Of a DNA stretch of 64,000 bases, positions 43,402 to 54,402 are shown in pieces (positions within the stretch are counted from its first letter, which is position 1; the number at the start of each line of letters is the position of its first letter). The notes below the pieces were generated by a model that was not told the DNA's origin, searched no databases, and saw only the letters and a list, made by a program, of their open reading frames with translations. The stretch is from Capsaspora owczarzaki ATCC 30864 (taxonomy: Eukaryota > Opisthokonta > Filasterea). Location of the stretch: assembly GCF_000151315.2 (NCBI RefSeq), contig NW_011887299.1, forward strand, positions 1,202,885 to 1,266,884. Direction: 5' to 3'. The position numbers and the translations under genes were made by a program.

Positions 43402-46185
43402 TTTTTTTTTTGTATTACGTTTATTGGAGAGTGGAAAAAGCTTCTAAGGCTCAAAAACCACAAAGAGGAGGATCATGATCAGGGGCATGGAGTAAGTGAC
43501 AAGGGCAACGTGTTTAACTTATTCTTGCGGTTGCAAGTTTGGTGTTAGCGTCCTGGTCATACGGGCGCCGCTTGGTGACTCGGTTTGCTCATGCTCACCG
43601 GGTTTCGGGGGTAGAAGTGAAATGGTGGTCTTCTCTTCTGACCTGACAATGCACTTTCCCCACATCTTCGACGTGGGAGAGTCAGCAGGCGGGGCTCGCG
43701 GCACAATGTCCTGCAGGGCGCGGGAGTGGACGAGTTTGATGAAGGTGGTGTGGCTGGGTGTGAATGTGTTGTTGATTTTTGCTTCGCAGCGGGTGCGCCA
43801 GATTGCCCAGCGTCCGAGGTGGTACAGGGTCGTGGCAAGCGCTCGCATTTCCTTTTTTCGCGCAAGCGTGGTGGGGAAGGGACCGAACAGGAGGGCTTTG
43901 TCGAACATTGGGAGGGAACTTGAGTGAGCGTGCTGGAAGATGGCGTTCGCGGTTTCCCAAACCGCTTGGGCTGTGTGGCAGCGGACAAGGATGTGGTGCC
44001 AGGTTTCTTTGGCCGAGCGGCCGTCGTGTTTGCAGTGCGCGCAGTCGTAGCGCCCGGTGGCAATTCTGTCGTCGTACTCTTCGCGGGAGAGCGAGCCGGC
44101 GCGCAGCGCTTGACCATCTGTTTCGAGCCAGTCGGCGCCCAGTCGGTTGGTGCGGTGTGCAATGCGCCAGAGCAGGGAGGCTTGCTTGGATGTGACTAGA
44201 CTGGTTCTGATGGAGTTGGCCAGTGATTCGAAGGGCACGTAGCCAACTTTGTTGATCCACCATTGGAGGGCGTCTGGTCTCGAGGGACGTGGAGTGAGCA
44301 GCTGCCTTAGCGTTTTCAGTTTGAGCTTGTGCGATGTGACTTGCAGGGGCTTCTGGACGCTTGAGTGAACACCGTTGAGGACGATGTTGCTCCAGATGAG
44401 GGGCATGAGTTGAGTGCGGCCAACATGGTACAGTTGCTTTCGTGGGAGGAAAATCTTTCCCCGCTTGTTTGGTTCAGGCTTGGTGTTGGGAGCTCGCCAG
44501 TAGACGACGGTGGCGTGTTGCGCGGTTGCCAGGCGGAACTTGGTGAGGACTAGGCCTGGCTGGGCAGGCGCGATCAGGGCGTTCTCCGACTCGTAGAACA
44601 CTTGGCCGGCTCCGAGTGAGCTGCTTGTGAGCGGGCTGCCCGTGCGGAGCTTGACAACTCTGAAGAGTTTGGGATTGGCGTCGTCGTCGTCGGCTGGTTG
44701 GGCCCAGCACCACGGTAGATCTTGCACTGACGGGATTGTGGCGCTATCCTGCTCTACGAGCGACGAGAGCTGGCTCCGGTCGAGTGCCTCGTGGAGCTTG
44801 TTGTAGTATTTTGCGTTGGTGAAGCTTTGGACGAGCGAGAGCGGGGACCACTCTTCTCTAGCTGGGTTACCGATGAAGCGGCGCAGGTCGCGGACGCGCA
44901 TGTATCCGTTGAGGATCCAGCTCGGCCACCAGAGCGGCTTGCCGTCGTCCTGGATGTCCGGTGAGTCCCAGAGCGGGTGAGCGAGCGCCTCGTCGCGGCA
45001 GGCAGGGGTTTGGAGCTCTGGCCTGAGCTCGTGCCATGCCTCAAAGGCTTTGTGCCAGAATGCAGAGATGCCAATAAAGTCTGACGAGGCCTTGATCACC
45101 AGCCTGAGCACGTTGAGTGGGCATGCTGGCTTGTCTGCCGCACGCCAGAGGCGGACAGCAATGTGCTTCCATGGGGCAGCATACGGCTGACACCATGCCA
45201 GGGCGGCTTGGGCGAGGAGGGCTTTGAGGTGACGCCGAACGGGGATGAGTCCGAGTCCGCATGCCACGGATTTGATTGGTGCTGCGACGTTGGCCTGGTG
45301 AGTTCGCGACCATTTGCTTGGGTGCCAGAGGAACTTGTCGATGATGCGGGTGAGTTTTGCTGTCTGCTCGGACGAGAGGGGCACAAACCTCGCTCGGTAC
45401 CAGACTTTGGACAGCGCGATGGTGTTGGCGATGAGCACACGACCTGGGAGTGACGGCCCGTGAACGAGCCATCTCGACAACTGGCCGTGCAGCTTGTCGA
45501 GTAGGTCGCCAAAGTTTGCGACGGTCAGATCACCGTGGCCGAGCATGACGCCGAGGTAGCGCGTCGTAGAGTTTGGTCCAACCCACTCGAGGCCTTCCAG
45601 GTCGGGGGGAGGCTTGCGCGTTGCAGTTGGTCCGAGCGGGATGATGGTGGTCTTTGGTGCATTGATTTCCAGATTTGTGGCCGTCCCCACAAACTTGAGC
45701 TCGTTCAGCAGGTTTGGGACGTCTGCTGGTGAGGCGAGAAAGTAGGACGAGTCGTCCGCGAAGAGGGTGGGGAGAATGACAAGATCGTCTGGCCGGTCCT
45801 CATTCGCTCGGCCACGCTTGCGATCGGCTTTGAGGTTGCTGCTGGGGATCCGCAACAACTTGAGCTTTGTGCCGTAGGTGATGTAGTCTACGATGGCGCA
45901 GGCGTAGAACGCGAAGAGTGTCGGCGAGTCGCAGCCTCCCTGGCGCACCGACCTTTGGATTGGAAAGTGATCCGAGACCCGGCCTTGGTACACCATCGCG
46001 GAGCGGCCATTGGTGTTGTAGAGTTTGATCATGTTGATGTAGCCTGGCCCGACTCCGTACGCTCTGAGTGCAGCATACAGGAAGTCGTGTGAGACCTTGT
46101 CGAACGCCTTGGACGCGTCTGTCATGGCAATCACTCCAGGGGTTTTGATGGTGTTGCACAGATCTATCACATCACGGGTGAGATG
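43402..46185 (-). mobile_element. 5'-truncated LINE (non-LTR retrotransposon)
   Basis: The element runs on the minus strand from 46185 to a poly-A tail (T run from 43401 on the plus strand). It is bracketed by a perfect 10-bp duplication. The 5' end is cut inside the reverse transcriptase, as is common for target-primed insertion. It sits between GORAB and PICH and interrupts no gene seen here. Confidence 0.88.
43519..46185 (-). CDS. LINE ORF2 fragment: reverse transcriptase C-terminal part and zf-RVT domain
   Basis: An uninterrupted frame of about 885 codons, entering at the truncated 5' end and stopping at 43519. The reverse transcriptase shows MTDASKAFDKV (motif A region), RQGGCDSPTLF (motif B) and TLFADDSSYFL (catalytic DD, motif C). 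A long thumb/connection region follows. The C-terminal zf-RVT domain has the Cys/His cluster YDCAHCKHDGRSAKETWHH. The endonuclease and the N-terminal fingers of the reverse transcriptase are absent, so the copy cannot move by itself. The frame has no stop along 2.6 kb, so the insertion is probably young. The domain order fits the L1/Tx1-like group; clade placement would need a tree. Confidence 0.9.
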   Translation of the reverse strand, partial: HLTRDVIDLCNTIKTPGVIAMTDASKAFDKVSHDFLYAALRAYGVGPGYINMIKLYNTNGRSAMVYQGRVSDHFPIQRSVRQGGCDSPTLFAFYACAIVDYITYGTKLKLLRIPSSNLKADRKRGRANEDRPDDLVILPTLFADDSSYFLASPADVPNLLNELKFVGTATNLEINAPKTTIIPLGPTATRKPPPDLEGLEWVGPNSTTRYLGVMLGHGDLTVANFGDLLDKLHGQLSRWLVHGPSLPGRVLIANTIALSKVWYRARFVPLSSEQTAKLTRIIDKFLWHPSKWSRTHQANVAAPIKSVACGLGLIPVRRHLKALLAQAALAWCQPYAAPWKHIAVRLWRAADKPACPLNVLRLVIKASSDFIGISAFWHKAFEAWHELRPELQTPACRDEALAHPLWDSPDIQDDGKPLWWPSWILNGYMRVRDLRRFIGNPAREEWSPLSLVQSFTNAKYYNKLHEALDRSQLSSLVEQDSATIPSVQDLPWCWAQPADDDDANPKLFRVVKLRTGSPLTSSSLGAGQVFYESENALIAPAQPGLVLTKFRLATAQHATVVYWRAPNTKPEPNKRGKIFLPRKQLYHVGRTQLMPLIWSNIVLNGVHSSVQKPLQVTSHKLKLKTLRQLLTPRPSRPDALQWWINKVGYVPFESLANSIRTSLVTSKQASLLWRIAHRTNRLGADWLETDGQALRAGSLSREEYDDRIATGRYDCAHCKHDGRSAKETWHHILVRCHTAQAVWETANAIFQHAHSSSLPMFDKALLFGPFPTTLARKKEMRALATTLYHLGRWAIWRTRCEAKINNTFTPSHTTFIKLVHSRALQDIVPRAPPADSPTSKMWGKCIVRSEEKTTISLLPPKPGEHEQTESPSGARMTRTLTPNLQPQE

Positions 46186-46195
46186 ATCACAAAAT
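46186..46195. repeat. Target-site duplication, right copy
   Basis: ATCACAAAAT at the truncated 5' end of the LINE, identical to 43392-43401. Confidence 0.75.
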
Positions 46196-46774
46196 CTCTG
46201 ATCAATCTCAATCGTTTTTGCTCAATCGCTGCTCCACTGCACAGCATACGCTTCGAGATCGTTCATTGGATCTCGCAGTTTCAAGCCTCTGCCAATGCGC
46301 TGTCAACCAATCCGGCGAGCTGGGATTGTCACGATCGTCAAAATCTTTCAATTCGCTTGATTCGCTTCTTGATCCACCCTTCTGTTCACCTTGCACGCAG
46401 CGTACGCTTCGAGATCTCGCACTCTCAAGCCCCCTACCAACCGAGTCGTGGACCAATCCAGTTCTTCGCAGGAACAGGTTTTGCACGGGGGAAGTGAGTG
46501 AGTTGGATCGTGAAACCGGTTTTCTTTTCCAAATGCAAAAAAACTGACGTGAGTGAACTTTTGCCGCGTTTAAAAGGCGGTTTTTGCCTGAGTTTCAAAA
46601 CGCTCAGTCTTTTTCACGCTCTTTCGCTCTCTTTCGCTCTCTCTTTCGCTCTGATCGTTCTACTCTTTGCCTGTCTACCGCAAAAGGCGAGATCACGAAA
46701 TCCAAACTACTCAAAGAAAGTCATCTGCGACTCTCACCTTGCGTATTGGAAACAAAAAACAAAAACAAGAAGTC
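46196..46774. other. 5' flank of the PICH gene with an imperfect direct repeat
   Basis: A diverged repeat of about 75 nt occurs near 46240-46318 and 46396-46470 (shared TACGCTTCGAGAT, CTCAAGCC-type blocks and ACCAATCC). Repeated CTTTCGCTCT units lie near 46615-46655. No coding signal beyond short frames. Confidence 0.5.
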
Positions 46775-49700
46775 ATGTCAGCGGCAATGGATTCGTTCTT
46801 GAGCGACTATCTCAGTGAAAAGTCGAGCGAGGCAGCGAAATCGACTGCTGTGTCCGGTTTGAAACCCAGCGATGTAGCTGCGTCTCTGTTCACCTTTGCC
46901 GAGGACGACGACAACGACGACGACAACGAACGCAGCAGTCCCAATGCGAAGAAGGCGGCGGCGGCTGCTGTTTCTGGTTTGAAACAAGACGATTTGGCTG
47001 CGTCACTGTTCACTTTGGCCGAGGACCGTCGCAGCACTCCCACAACGACTGCTGCTGCTGCTAGTGTTGCTGATGGTGATGATGGTGATGAGGGCACTGC
47101 CACTACTGGCAGCGAGCGCTCTCACTCGCCCGAGCAGCCCGCGGGTGACGAGAACTCAAACCGTCGCAACGTTGATGCGCCGCCGCCGACGCCGGTCAAG
47201 CCCACTGTGGACGACGACGTGCGCCGCCGCTACAACGCGCTCATCTCCAAGGCCAAGAGCACGCTTGCAACTGACCAGCGGCGTGCACTCGCGCTCTACC
47301 AGGAGGCCTACGCGCTCGTCCCGCTCCCGAAACTGGCGCAGCGCATCGCCGAGATTCAGGTTCGGGATTTTTTTTTTTTTTTGGATTTCCCGCGCTTTTT
47401 TTTACTCTTTTTCGGGTTTTTGGATTTCAGCTCACTTTTGACGTGATTGCGATTGTTTGTTTGTTTGTTTGTTTGTTGTTATTTCTATGGCATGAACAGA
47501 GCAAACTGAACGATGAATCGGCGGCTGAGACCGCTGAGACGGCGGAGAAGGCGGAGAACTCTGAGAATTACGTCGAGCTCGCTCAAGACTTCTTTGTCCC
47601 GCATGCAACGGTGGAACGCATGTTTCCGCATCAGCGAGAGGGAGTGATTTGGCTCTACTCGCTCTTCCAGCGCAAAACGGGTGGCATTCTGGGCGATGAC
47701 ATGGGGTGAGGTCGTTTTTGTTGTTCGGGCAAGTTTGATGGCAACATATGCATGAAAACTCACCGCAATTATATTGCTGCAGCCTTGGCAAGACCATCCA
47801 GATCGTGAGCTTTTTGCAAGGACTGTTCTGCTCCAAGCAGATCAAACGCGCGCTGATTGTGGTTCCCCTCGCGCTCCTTGACAACTGGAAGAAGGAGTTT
47901 GAAAAGTGGTATGCCTCATTTGCAATTCGACCTTTTGATCCATTCGTTACTCGAGTCCCTGACCCTGTGCGTGCGCCCTTTTGGCGTTTGTCCCTTTCAC
48001 TTCTGCTGACACTCACAGGGCTCCAGAAGTTGCCGTGTGGCAATTCCACGATGGCGATCTCAAGCAGAGACATCAGGTCCTCCGCAGTCTGCGCAAGCGC
48101 GGTGGAGTGTGCTTGACCACTTACGGTACGACCTCGCCGACCTGTGATTTGCAGAGTCAGACGAAAATTGCGCACAGCTGATTTCCCCGCTCACCTGTCT
48201 TTCCGGTTGCTTTGCTGCAGGAATCGTGTGCTCGCGAAACGACGGTCTGAGAACCATCGACGAGAGGGTGGATGGTGGAAGTGCACAGTCCGACGACAGC
48301 ACGGTTTGGGATTGCATGATCCTGGATGAAGGTCATCGCATCAAAAACTGCAACACCAAGCTGGCTCGAGCCGTCTACAACATCATGGCCACAACCAAAG
48401 TCATTCTTTCCGGCACTCCAATCCAGAACAACCTGAAGGTACAAAAAGGATTTGCATTTTTTTTTTAAGTGTAAACGCGCTCGAAGCTCTTCCTAAACTC
48501 ACTCCCCCACGCTTTTTCGTTTTTGTGCCGGGCTTAGGAAATGTGGGCATTATTCAACTTTGTCTGCGATGGAAAGCTGCTTGGAACCATCCAGTCTTTC
48601 GGCAAGCTGTTCAACCAGCCGATTGTCCAAGCAAGCGACAAGAGCGCTACCGACGCGGAACGCCTGCAAGGGGCCACCGTCGCTGCAGTGCTCAGGGATC
48701 GGATTGCGCCCTATTTTCTTCGGCGTGAAAAGAAGCAGGTGCTGCACGCAGATGACGGAACTGTGTTTGCCGCTCAGGCTGCCGCTGACCTGGCAGACGC
48801 GCCCGGCACTATCGCGATCAAGCTCGAGCGCAAAGACGATCTGATTGTCTGGCTGAAGCTGGCCCAGCCTCAACTGAAGCTGTACACTGCCTTTCTGGAG
48901 AATACGGACATTGACGAGGTCAGTCAGGTTCTTGAATTGTTTGCGTTGCTCGTGTTTCGTGGCAGCTGACCGATTTGCGACGAATTTTCGTTGATTTTTT
49001 TTTTGTTTTTTTTGTTTTTTTTTTGGTTTGTGTGCGGACCCCGATTTTTCAGCTGATCAACGAAGGTTCGACTGTGCTGTCTGCGTTGGTCATGCTGAAA
49101 AAGCTATGCGATCATCCGCAGCTTCTGAAACTCACGACAAACAAGAGCGACACAAAAGACTTGCGCATTTTGGCCGCAAAGAAGTGGTATGGAGAGTGCC
49201 AAGTTTGCTGCGTTCATGCCCTTGACTAGCTTGGTGTACTCTTTTTTCTAATGTGCCGTGCTCCAATCACTTCAACTTGAAATTTGCATCGCCAGCGACG
49301 ACGACGACGAGGATGAGGAGAGGCAGCAAGAACGTCAGACTGCGCGCGCCAAGCTCACCGCTCTGGAAGTGAAGAAGCTGTGGCAGTCGTTCTTGCCCAG
49401 GACCGCCGAGCAGATCGAAGACACGATTCAAGCCTCAGTCAAGCTGTCCTTCCTGACGACCTTGTGCGAAAATCTAAAGCAGGACGGACACCGTGTGTTG
49501 ATCTTCAGTCAATCTACACGCATGCTCGATCTCATCCAAGAAGTGCTCACATACCAAAAGTACTCGTTGATCCGGATTGACGGGTCTGTCACTGGTCATG
49601 AGCGCCAGCATCGCATCGACAAGTTCAACACGGACGACTCCATCTTTGGCTTCCTCCTGACGACGCAAGTGGGCGGGGTTGGCATTACCCTGACGAGTGC

Positions 49701-52171
49701 CGACCGTGTGATTATTGGTAAGGCTGCTTTGAGTCATTGAGTCATTGTCGACGGTAAGCTTTGGTGGCTGGCTTTGTGCGCTAACCGGGTTTTTGGCTGT
49801 GTCGCTTGTGCGCAGTTGATCCGAGCTGGAATCCAGCTATCGATACCCAAGCAGTTGATCGCGCATACCGCATCGGCCAGACCCGAAATGTGGTGATTTA
49901 CCGGCTCATCACATGCGGCACCATCGAGGAGAAAATTTACTGCCGTCAAGTCTACAAGAGCGATTTTTCGCACGTCATGATCGACAAGCATGCTCCATCT
50001 CGGTGAGTCGTTGGAGAGTTTGGAGGGTGGTTTTTGCAGGCTGAACAAAGCACGCGATGAGCAAAATATCGATTGACTGGGATGACATTCGCTTGATCTC
50101 TCGTGCTGCCAGCCATTTCGACGCATCCGAGCTGTATCAGCTGTTTGAGATTGGCGAAACGTCGTTTTCAACCACCCAAAAGGAGTTGTCTGCAAAGTAC
50201 GATGGAGCCAAGATCATTCCACCATGGTTGGCAGACCACTTTGCGACATTGAAGCGTTTGGGTGAGTTGGTGCCTTTTTGTTTTGGTTTGTATATGGATA
50301 TGGAAACAAGGTGAGTGCTAACGCCAGTGTGTTGCTTTGTCTCCAGATGTTCGCGGAACGAACTTTCACGATCTCTTGTCCAACAGCAAGGTCAAGGACA
50401 CCGAGGAAGCCGTCGACCAAGGCGTGGTATGTTTTGTGGAGTTGTGATTGTTGTTGAGTTGTGGCTCCATGATCCCGATCGACTCACGTCTCTTGTCTCT
50501 TTTGAATGCAACGCGTAGCTTGAGGAGGCCAAGCGCGACCTCGACACCTCCATCATTGAGGACGAAGACAACAACAGCGCGCCGCTTCGTCGACCAGCCG
50601 GTCCTGCGGTTGCAAAGCCCGCTGCACGAAAGCCCCGAACCTTGGCAACTGTATCCGCCGAGGCAGAGCTACGTACTCCTGCCGCCACATCCAAAACCAG
50701 CAAGACCAACAAGGGCAACAAGACCAAAGCTGCTGCTGCTGCTGCTGCTGCAGTTGCTGCTACTACTGTCCAGAGCTCGCCAATTCTCGTGGACTCGCCG
50801 ATGGCAACGACGAAGGTCTCTGTCGGCGTGATGTCGCCAATGTTGAACGCGCTTCTCAAAGCTCCAACGAAATCGATGGCGGCCGAGTCGCCATTGCCGA
50901 CCAACGGCGGCGGCAAACGTGTCAGGCGCCGCCTTGTCATCGACTCGGATGACGACGAGGAAGACACGACTGCACCCGCCCCAAGCAAGGCCTCTTTGGT
51001 GGCGCCGATTATGCTGGATTTGAGCGCGGATGATGAAGACGATGGAGAAAATGCTCCATCGGAACGTTTCGAGAACGAGCGTCGTGTTTCTGTTCCGTCA
51101 CCCATGCTTTCGCCCGTCGTGAAGCATGCCGGCGTTTCGGTCGACTCCCTCCCTGAGGAATCAACAACTGAGTACCCAGACGCGTACCAGGCTGAGGAGC
51201 TTCAGGACACAAGCTACGAAGACAACGTCGAGTCATGCCATGCCGACAACGCCATCCTGCCAGAATATTCCAGTGCCCAGTCCGATCAATCGGAGGATGG
51301 CTACTCTCGTGATGCGGCTGATGCGGAAGACAGCACTGGTGCCGTCAGTGTGAACGAAGCCGACATGCTCGTCTCGAAATTCTCGGATCTTCGTGTTGAC
51401 GTCACGGGTACGCCTGACGAGGAGGCACACGAAGAACAAGTCCCGCCAGCTGCCGGATCTCTGGAGCAAGACATGTTGGATGCGCTTGCCGCAGACTTTA
51501 TGGCGCAAGAACCGTTTGATGAGCCCATGCCGTTTGCTCGCGGTCGCAAGAGCCTTGGTGCACGTTTGGCCGAGGCGGCGTGGGCGGAGATGAGCGGGCT
51601 GGACTTGAACGAGTCGCTGCTCGAATCGGAGGACTTTGATACCGCAAACGTGTCACAGAACGACGCTTGGGATGATGCGGAGCAGGGCTCGATCAACTCG
51701 GACGATTCCGACCTGGACCGAACCCTGACTGAGGAGGATGCAACCTCGATGCGGGCCACCGGGCTGTTTCAACCTGACGCCACTCTGTCGCTTGCTGACT
51801 CGGATCCAATCCCTTCAAGCGAACCCTCTGCGCCTTCAAGCGAGTCTCATCCACCGGCCTCGTCGGCATCTGAGATGTCCATCATTGTCAACCGGCCGCG
51901 CAGTGCTCTGAGCGTCGAAGAGCTGACCCAGTACAATCAGCTGCTGGCAAAGTCCAGGTGAGAAATTGAATCGTGGTACTGACAGGCATTGCGATCTGTT
52001 TGAGCGGGGTACAGTACCTCACAATCACTGCTTTTGATTAGGGCTCTGCGGGCCAGTGGACAGGTTGCCCTGGCGCTGAATGCGCTGCTGTCTGCTTTTG
52101 ACATTTGCGATGAAGATCCATCCCTGCAGGCATTCATTTCTTCATTCTCGCAACAGCTTCCCGAATTTTAA
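46775..52171 (+). CDS. ERCC6L: PICH/ERCC6L-type SNF2 DNA translocase
   Basis: Thirteen exons: 46775-47359, 47500-47705, 47783-47908, 48019-48125, 48221-48438, 48538-48918, 49053-49186, 49296-49717, 49816-50002, 50113-50261, 50347-50426, 50519-51957, 52042-52171; 1387 residues, in phase. An N-terminal TPR-like helix pair (about 165-200) precedes the SNF2 core: DDMGLGKT (motif I), LDEGHRIKN (DEGH box), SGTPIQNN, then the helicase C half ([38 protein letters not shown]). After the motor comes a region like the PICH-family domain ([14 protein letters not shown]), an acidic tail, and a C-terminal TPR-like pair ([16 protein letters not shown]). That N- and C-terminal TPR layout identifies PICH rather than CSB or RAD54. 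PICH binds ultrafine anaphase bridges and helps resolve them. A 25-residue motif (SGLK..D.AASLF) is repeated near the N-terminus. Confidence 0.93.
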
Positions 52172-52345
52172 GGCCATCTGTACTGTATTGTTTGCTGGAT
52201 TGGATGGCAACGAATGATTTTTGCAATGAAATGTAACTGCTATTATGAATGTATCAAGGAGTGGTATAAGTGTTAGTGTGATGGCGAGGCGGGGTGAAAG
52301 GAAGTTTGAGATGGTGTTTGAGGAAATCTGCGCAAGCTTGATCGA

Positions 52346-53568
52346 TCACTCGTCGTTTTTGCCAATAGCCACATTCGAAAACACGGTTCGACCCATGTCG
52401 CGGATGTGATGCATGGCGCTGGAGATGGCAAAGACATGATGCAACGCGGCAAAGTCTGGGCGCTCCTCGGGAATGTCACGCCAGCACTGATACACAATGT
52501 TGGCAATCACTTCTGGGCATTCGGCGGGCAGCACCAAGCGCTTGCCTCGCTCCAACTCAGCGAGAACCTCGGGACCGCGTTTCTGTCCGTATGGAACAAG
52601 GCCGTAGGTGTACACCTCCCCTGAAAACAACAAGAAATCGATCAAGCAAGAGGAACGAACTTGTCGTGAGCAAACGTCAACCGAAATGCACGCAGTTGCA
52701 ACGCATCCCTTACAGGCAACGACACCAAAGGCCCAAACGTCAGACATGGTGGTGAACTTTCGATACCGAAGTGCTTCAATGGCCAGCCACTAATCATCAC
52801 CAGCGAAAGCAGGACGAGTTAAGAAAAAGGTGCTTTTTTGTTTTTTCCTCTCATCCGACTTTTCGTCTCATCCGACAACAAGTCTCCATTCAACAATTAG
52901 CTTACTTTAACAGGCAATCGACCTTTCGTTTCGTTGCGGTGGTAGTTCTTTTCGTCCAAGAGTTCGCGCGACAGCCCAAAGTCGGAGAGTTTGACTTGCA
53001 GGTTGGGACCAACCAGACAGTTCCGTGCGGCTAGATCGCAGTGCAGGAATCGAATTGACCCGAGATACTCCATGGCCGACGCGATCTGCGCCAGGACGTG
53101 CGAGAACTCGGTGACAGTCCACGGGATGCGTGCACGCCGCGACTTCACGAGAACGCTGCGCAAATCGCCGTACGCGATGAATTCGAGGACAATTTGGAAT
53201 GGTCGCTCCTCCAGCAAGCCAGCCACCATAAGCACAATGTTTGGGTGGCGGAACTGGGCCATCATGTTGGCCTCCTCGATGAAATCGTTGCGCGTGGTGG
53301 CCTCGCCGTCGTTTTTCAGCAGTTTGATTGCGACTGGCAATCGGTCGTCGGTCGGCTTCAGCAAGTGTCGCGCGTGCTCTGGCACTGCCATCCGTTTGAT
53401 AAATGCCTTTTGCACAATGCCAAACGAGCCTTGACCGAGCGTCGCGTCGAGCTCAATGGCACGTCGCAGCGTCTGAGCCTCGCCGTCGATCAATCCTGCT
53501 CCGGCCAGGAAAACGGGCACGGGAAGTGCAGTTGCTGCATCTGTGCTCTTGGAATTACTACCAGCAGT

Positions 53569-53599
<31 letters not shown>

Positions 53600-54123
53600 G
53601 TAGCAACAGCATCAGTCGAAGTGCTGGCAGCAGACTTGCGGGCAGACTCGACTTGGGCAGTCAGATCCGAGTAGGCGAGCCGGCTCCTCCGACCGTTCGT
53701 GCTGCCAGAGGACGACGACGACGACGACGACGACTGTGCGGATTCACGCATGTCTGGCGAACGAAGATGTCGCTCGCTGTCACTTGTGCGATTATTTCGT
53801 TTGCGACGGCTGCTCTCGAGGCACACGGCGAGCAGCGCCACGCACACGAGGACGGCGGTGACAAGTCCGAGCCAGCCGGCGCCAGTCATTCCCGTCGCAG
53901 CCTCTCGAACGGCCGATGATAGTGGTGACAATCCCGGTGATCCGCTGGTCGAGTCGAGTGGTGCGTGGTGCGGTCGCTGGTCTCGCTGGTCGTCGTCGGG
54001 AATGACAGGACGTGCGTTGCTGCCGTCGGGTGCGAACAAAACCGCAGCCAGCCCCCACTCTAAGACCAAGCCGCAGCACCGCGCAGCAGCAGCAGAGGAC
54101 CGAGCTCCCAATCGCAGCGTCAT
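52346..54123 (-). CDS. Receptor-type tyrosine kinase with a short extracellular part
   Basis: Exons on the minus strand: 54123-52906, 52789-52714 (76 nt), 52620-52346; 522 residues. The start at 54123 is preferred over an in-frame ATG at 54246, because a strong acceptor (TTTTCCTGCAG) lies between them and suggests a 5' UTR intron. A hydrophobic leader is followed by about 70 extracellular residues without a known domain, one membrane helix (GWLGLVTAVLVCVALLAVCL) and a Ser/Ala-rich juxtamembrane part. The kinase domain has LGQGSFGIV, VAIKLLK, HCDLAARN, DFG, PVKWLAIEAL and WRDIPEERPDF. AARN and the P+1 loop mark it as a tyrosine kinase. The HRD arginine is Cys (HCD). The third window end kinase shares the 76-nt exon, so the two are paralogues. 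Confidence 0.88.
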
Positions 54124-54402
54124 GTCTGTGTGTCGTCGCAAGTGAGGGTGCTGTGTTGTTCGTCTGGATTGGGTGGACGAGGAGGGGGAATATGCGTGTG
54201 CTGCAGGAAAACAAAGAAGGAAAGAAGAATGACTGAGTTTGTCCATTCAACATGTCGAAGATGGCTGATCCACTGTAAGATCGAACATGTCATAAGTGTA
54301 TGAGAGTGCAGGATGAGACTGCAGGGATCACTGCAATCCGGCTTGTCAAAGTAGCGCTGAAATGCAAAACGCCAGTCTCTCATTTTCTCAGAAATTCATT
54401 GG
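54124..54402. promoter_or_regulatory. Divergent promoter region, tyrosine kinase / CcmH-like gene
   Basis: 279 nt separate the two divergent starts; part is probably 5' UTR and intron of the kinase gene. Confidence 0.4.

Noticed and set aside
50043-50112. PICH exon 10 starting at the first acceptor (GCAG at about 50040)
   Set aside because: That join hits a stop quickly; the acceptor at 50111-50112 gives the conserved text [13 protein letters not shown] in phase.
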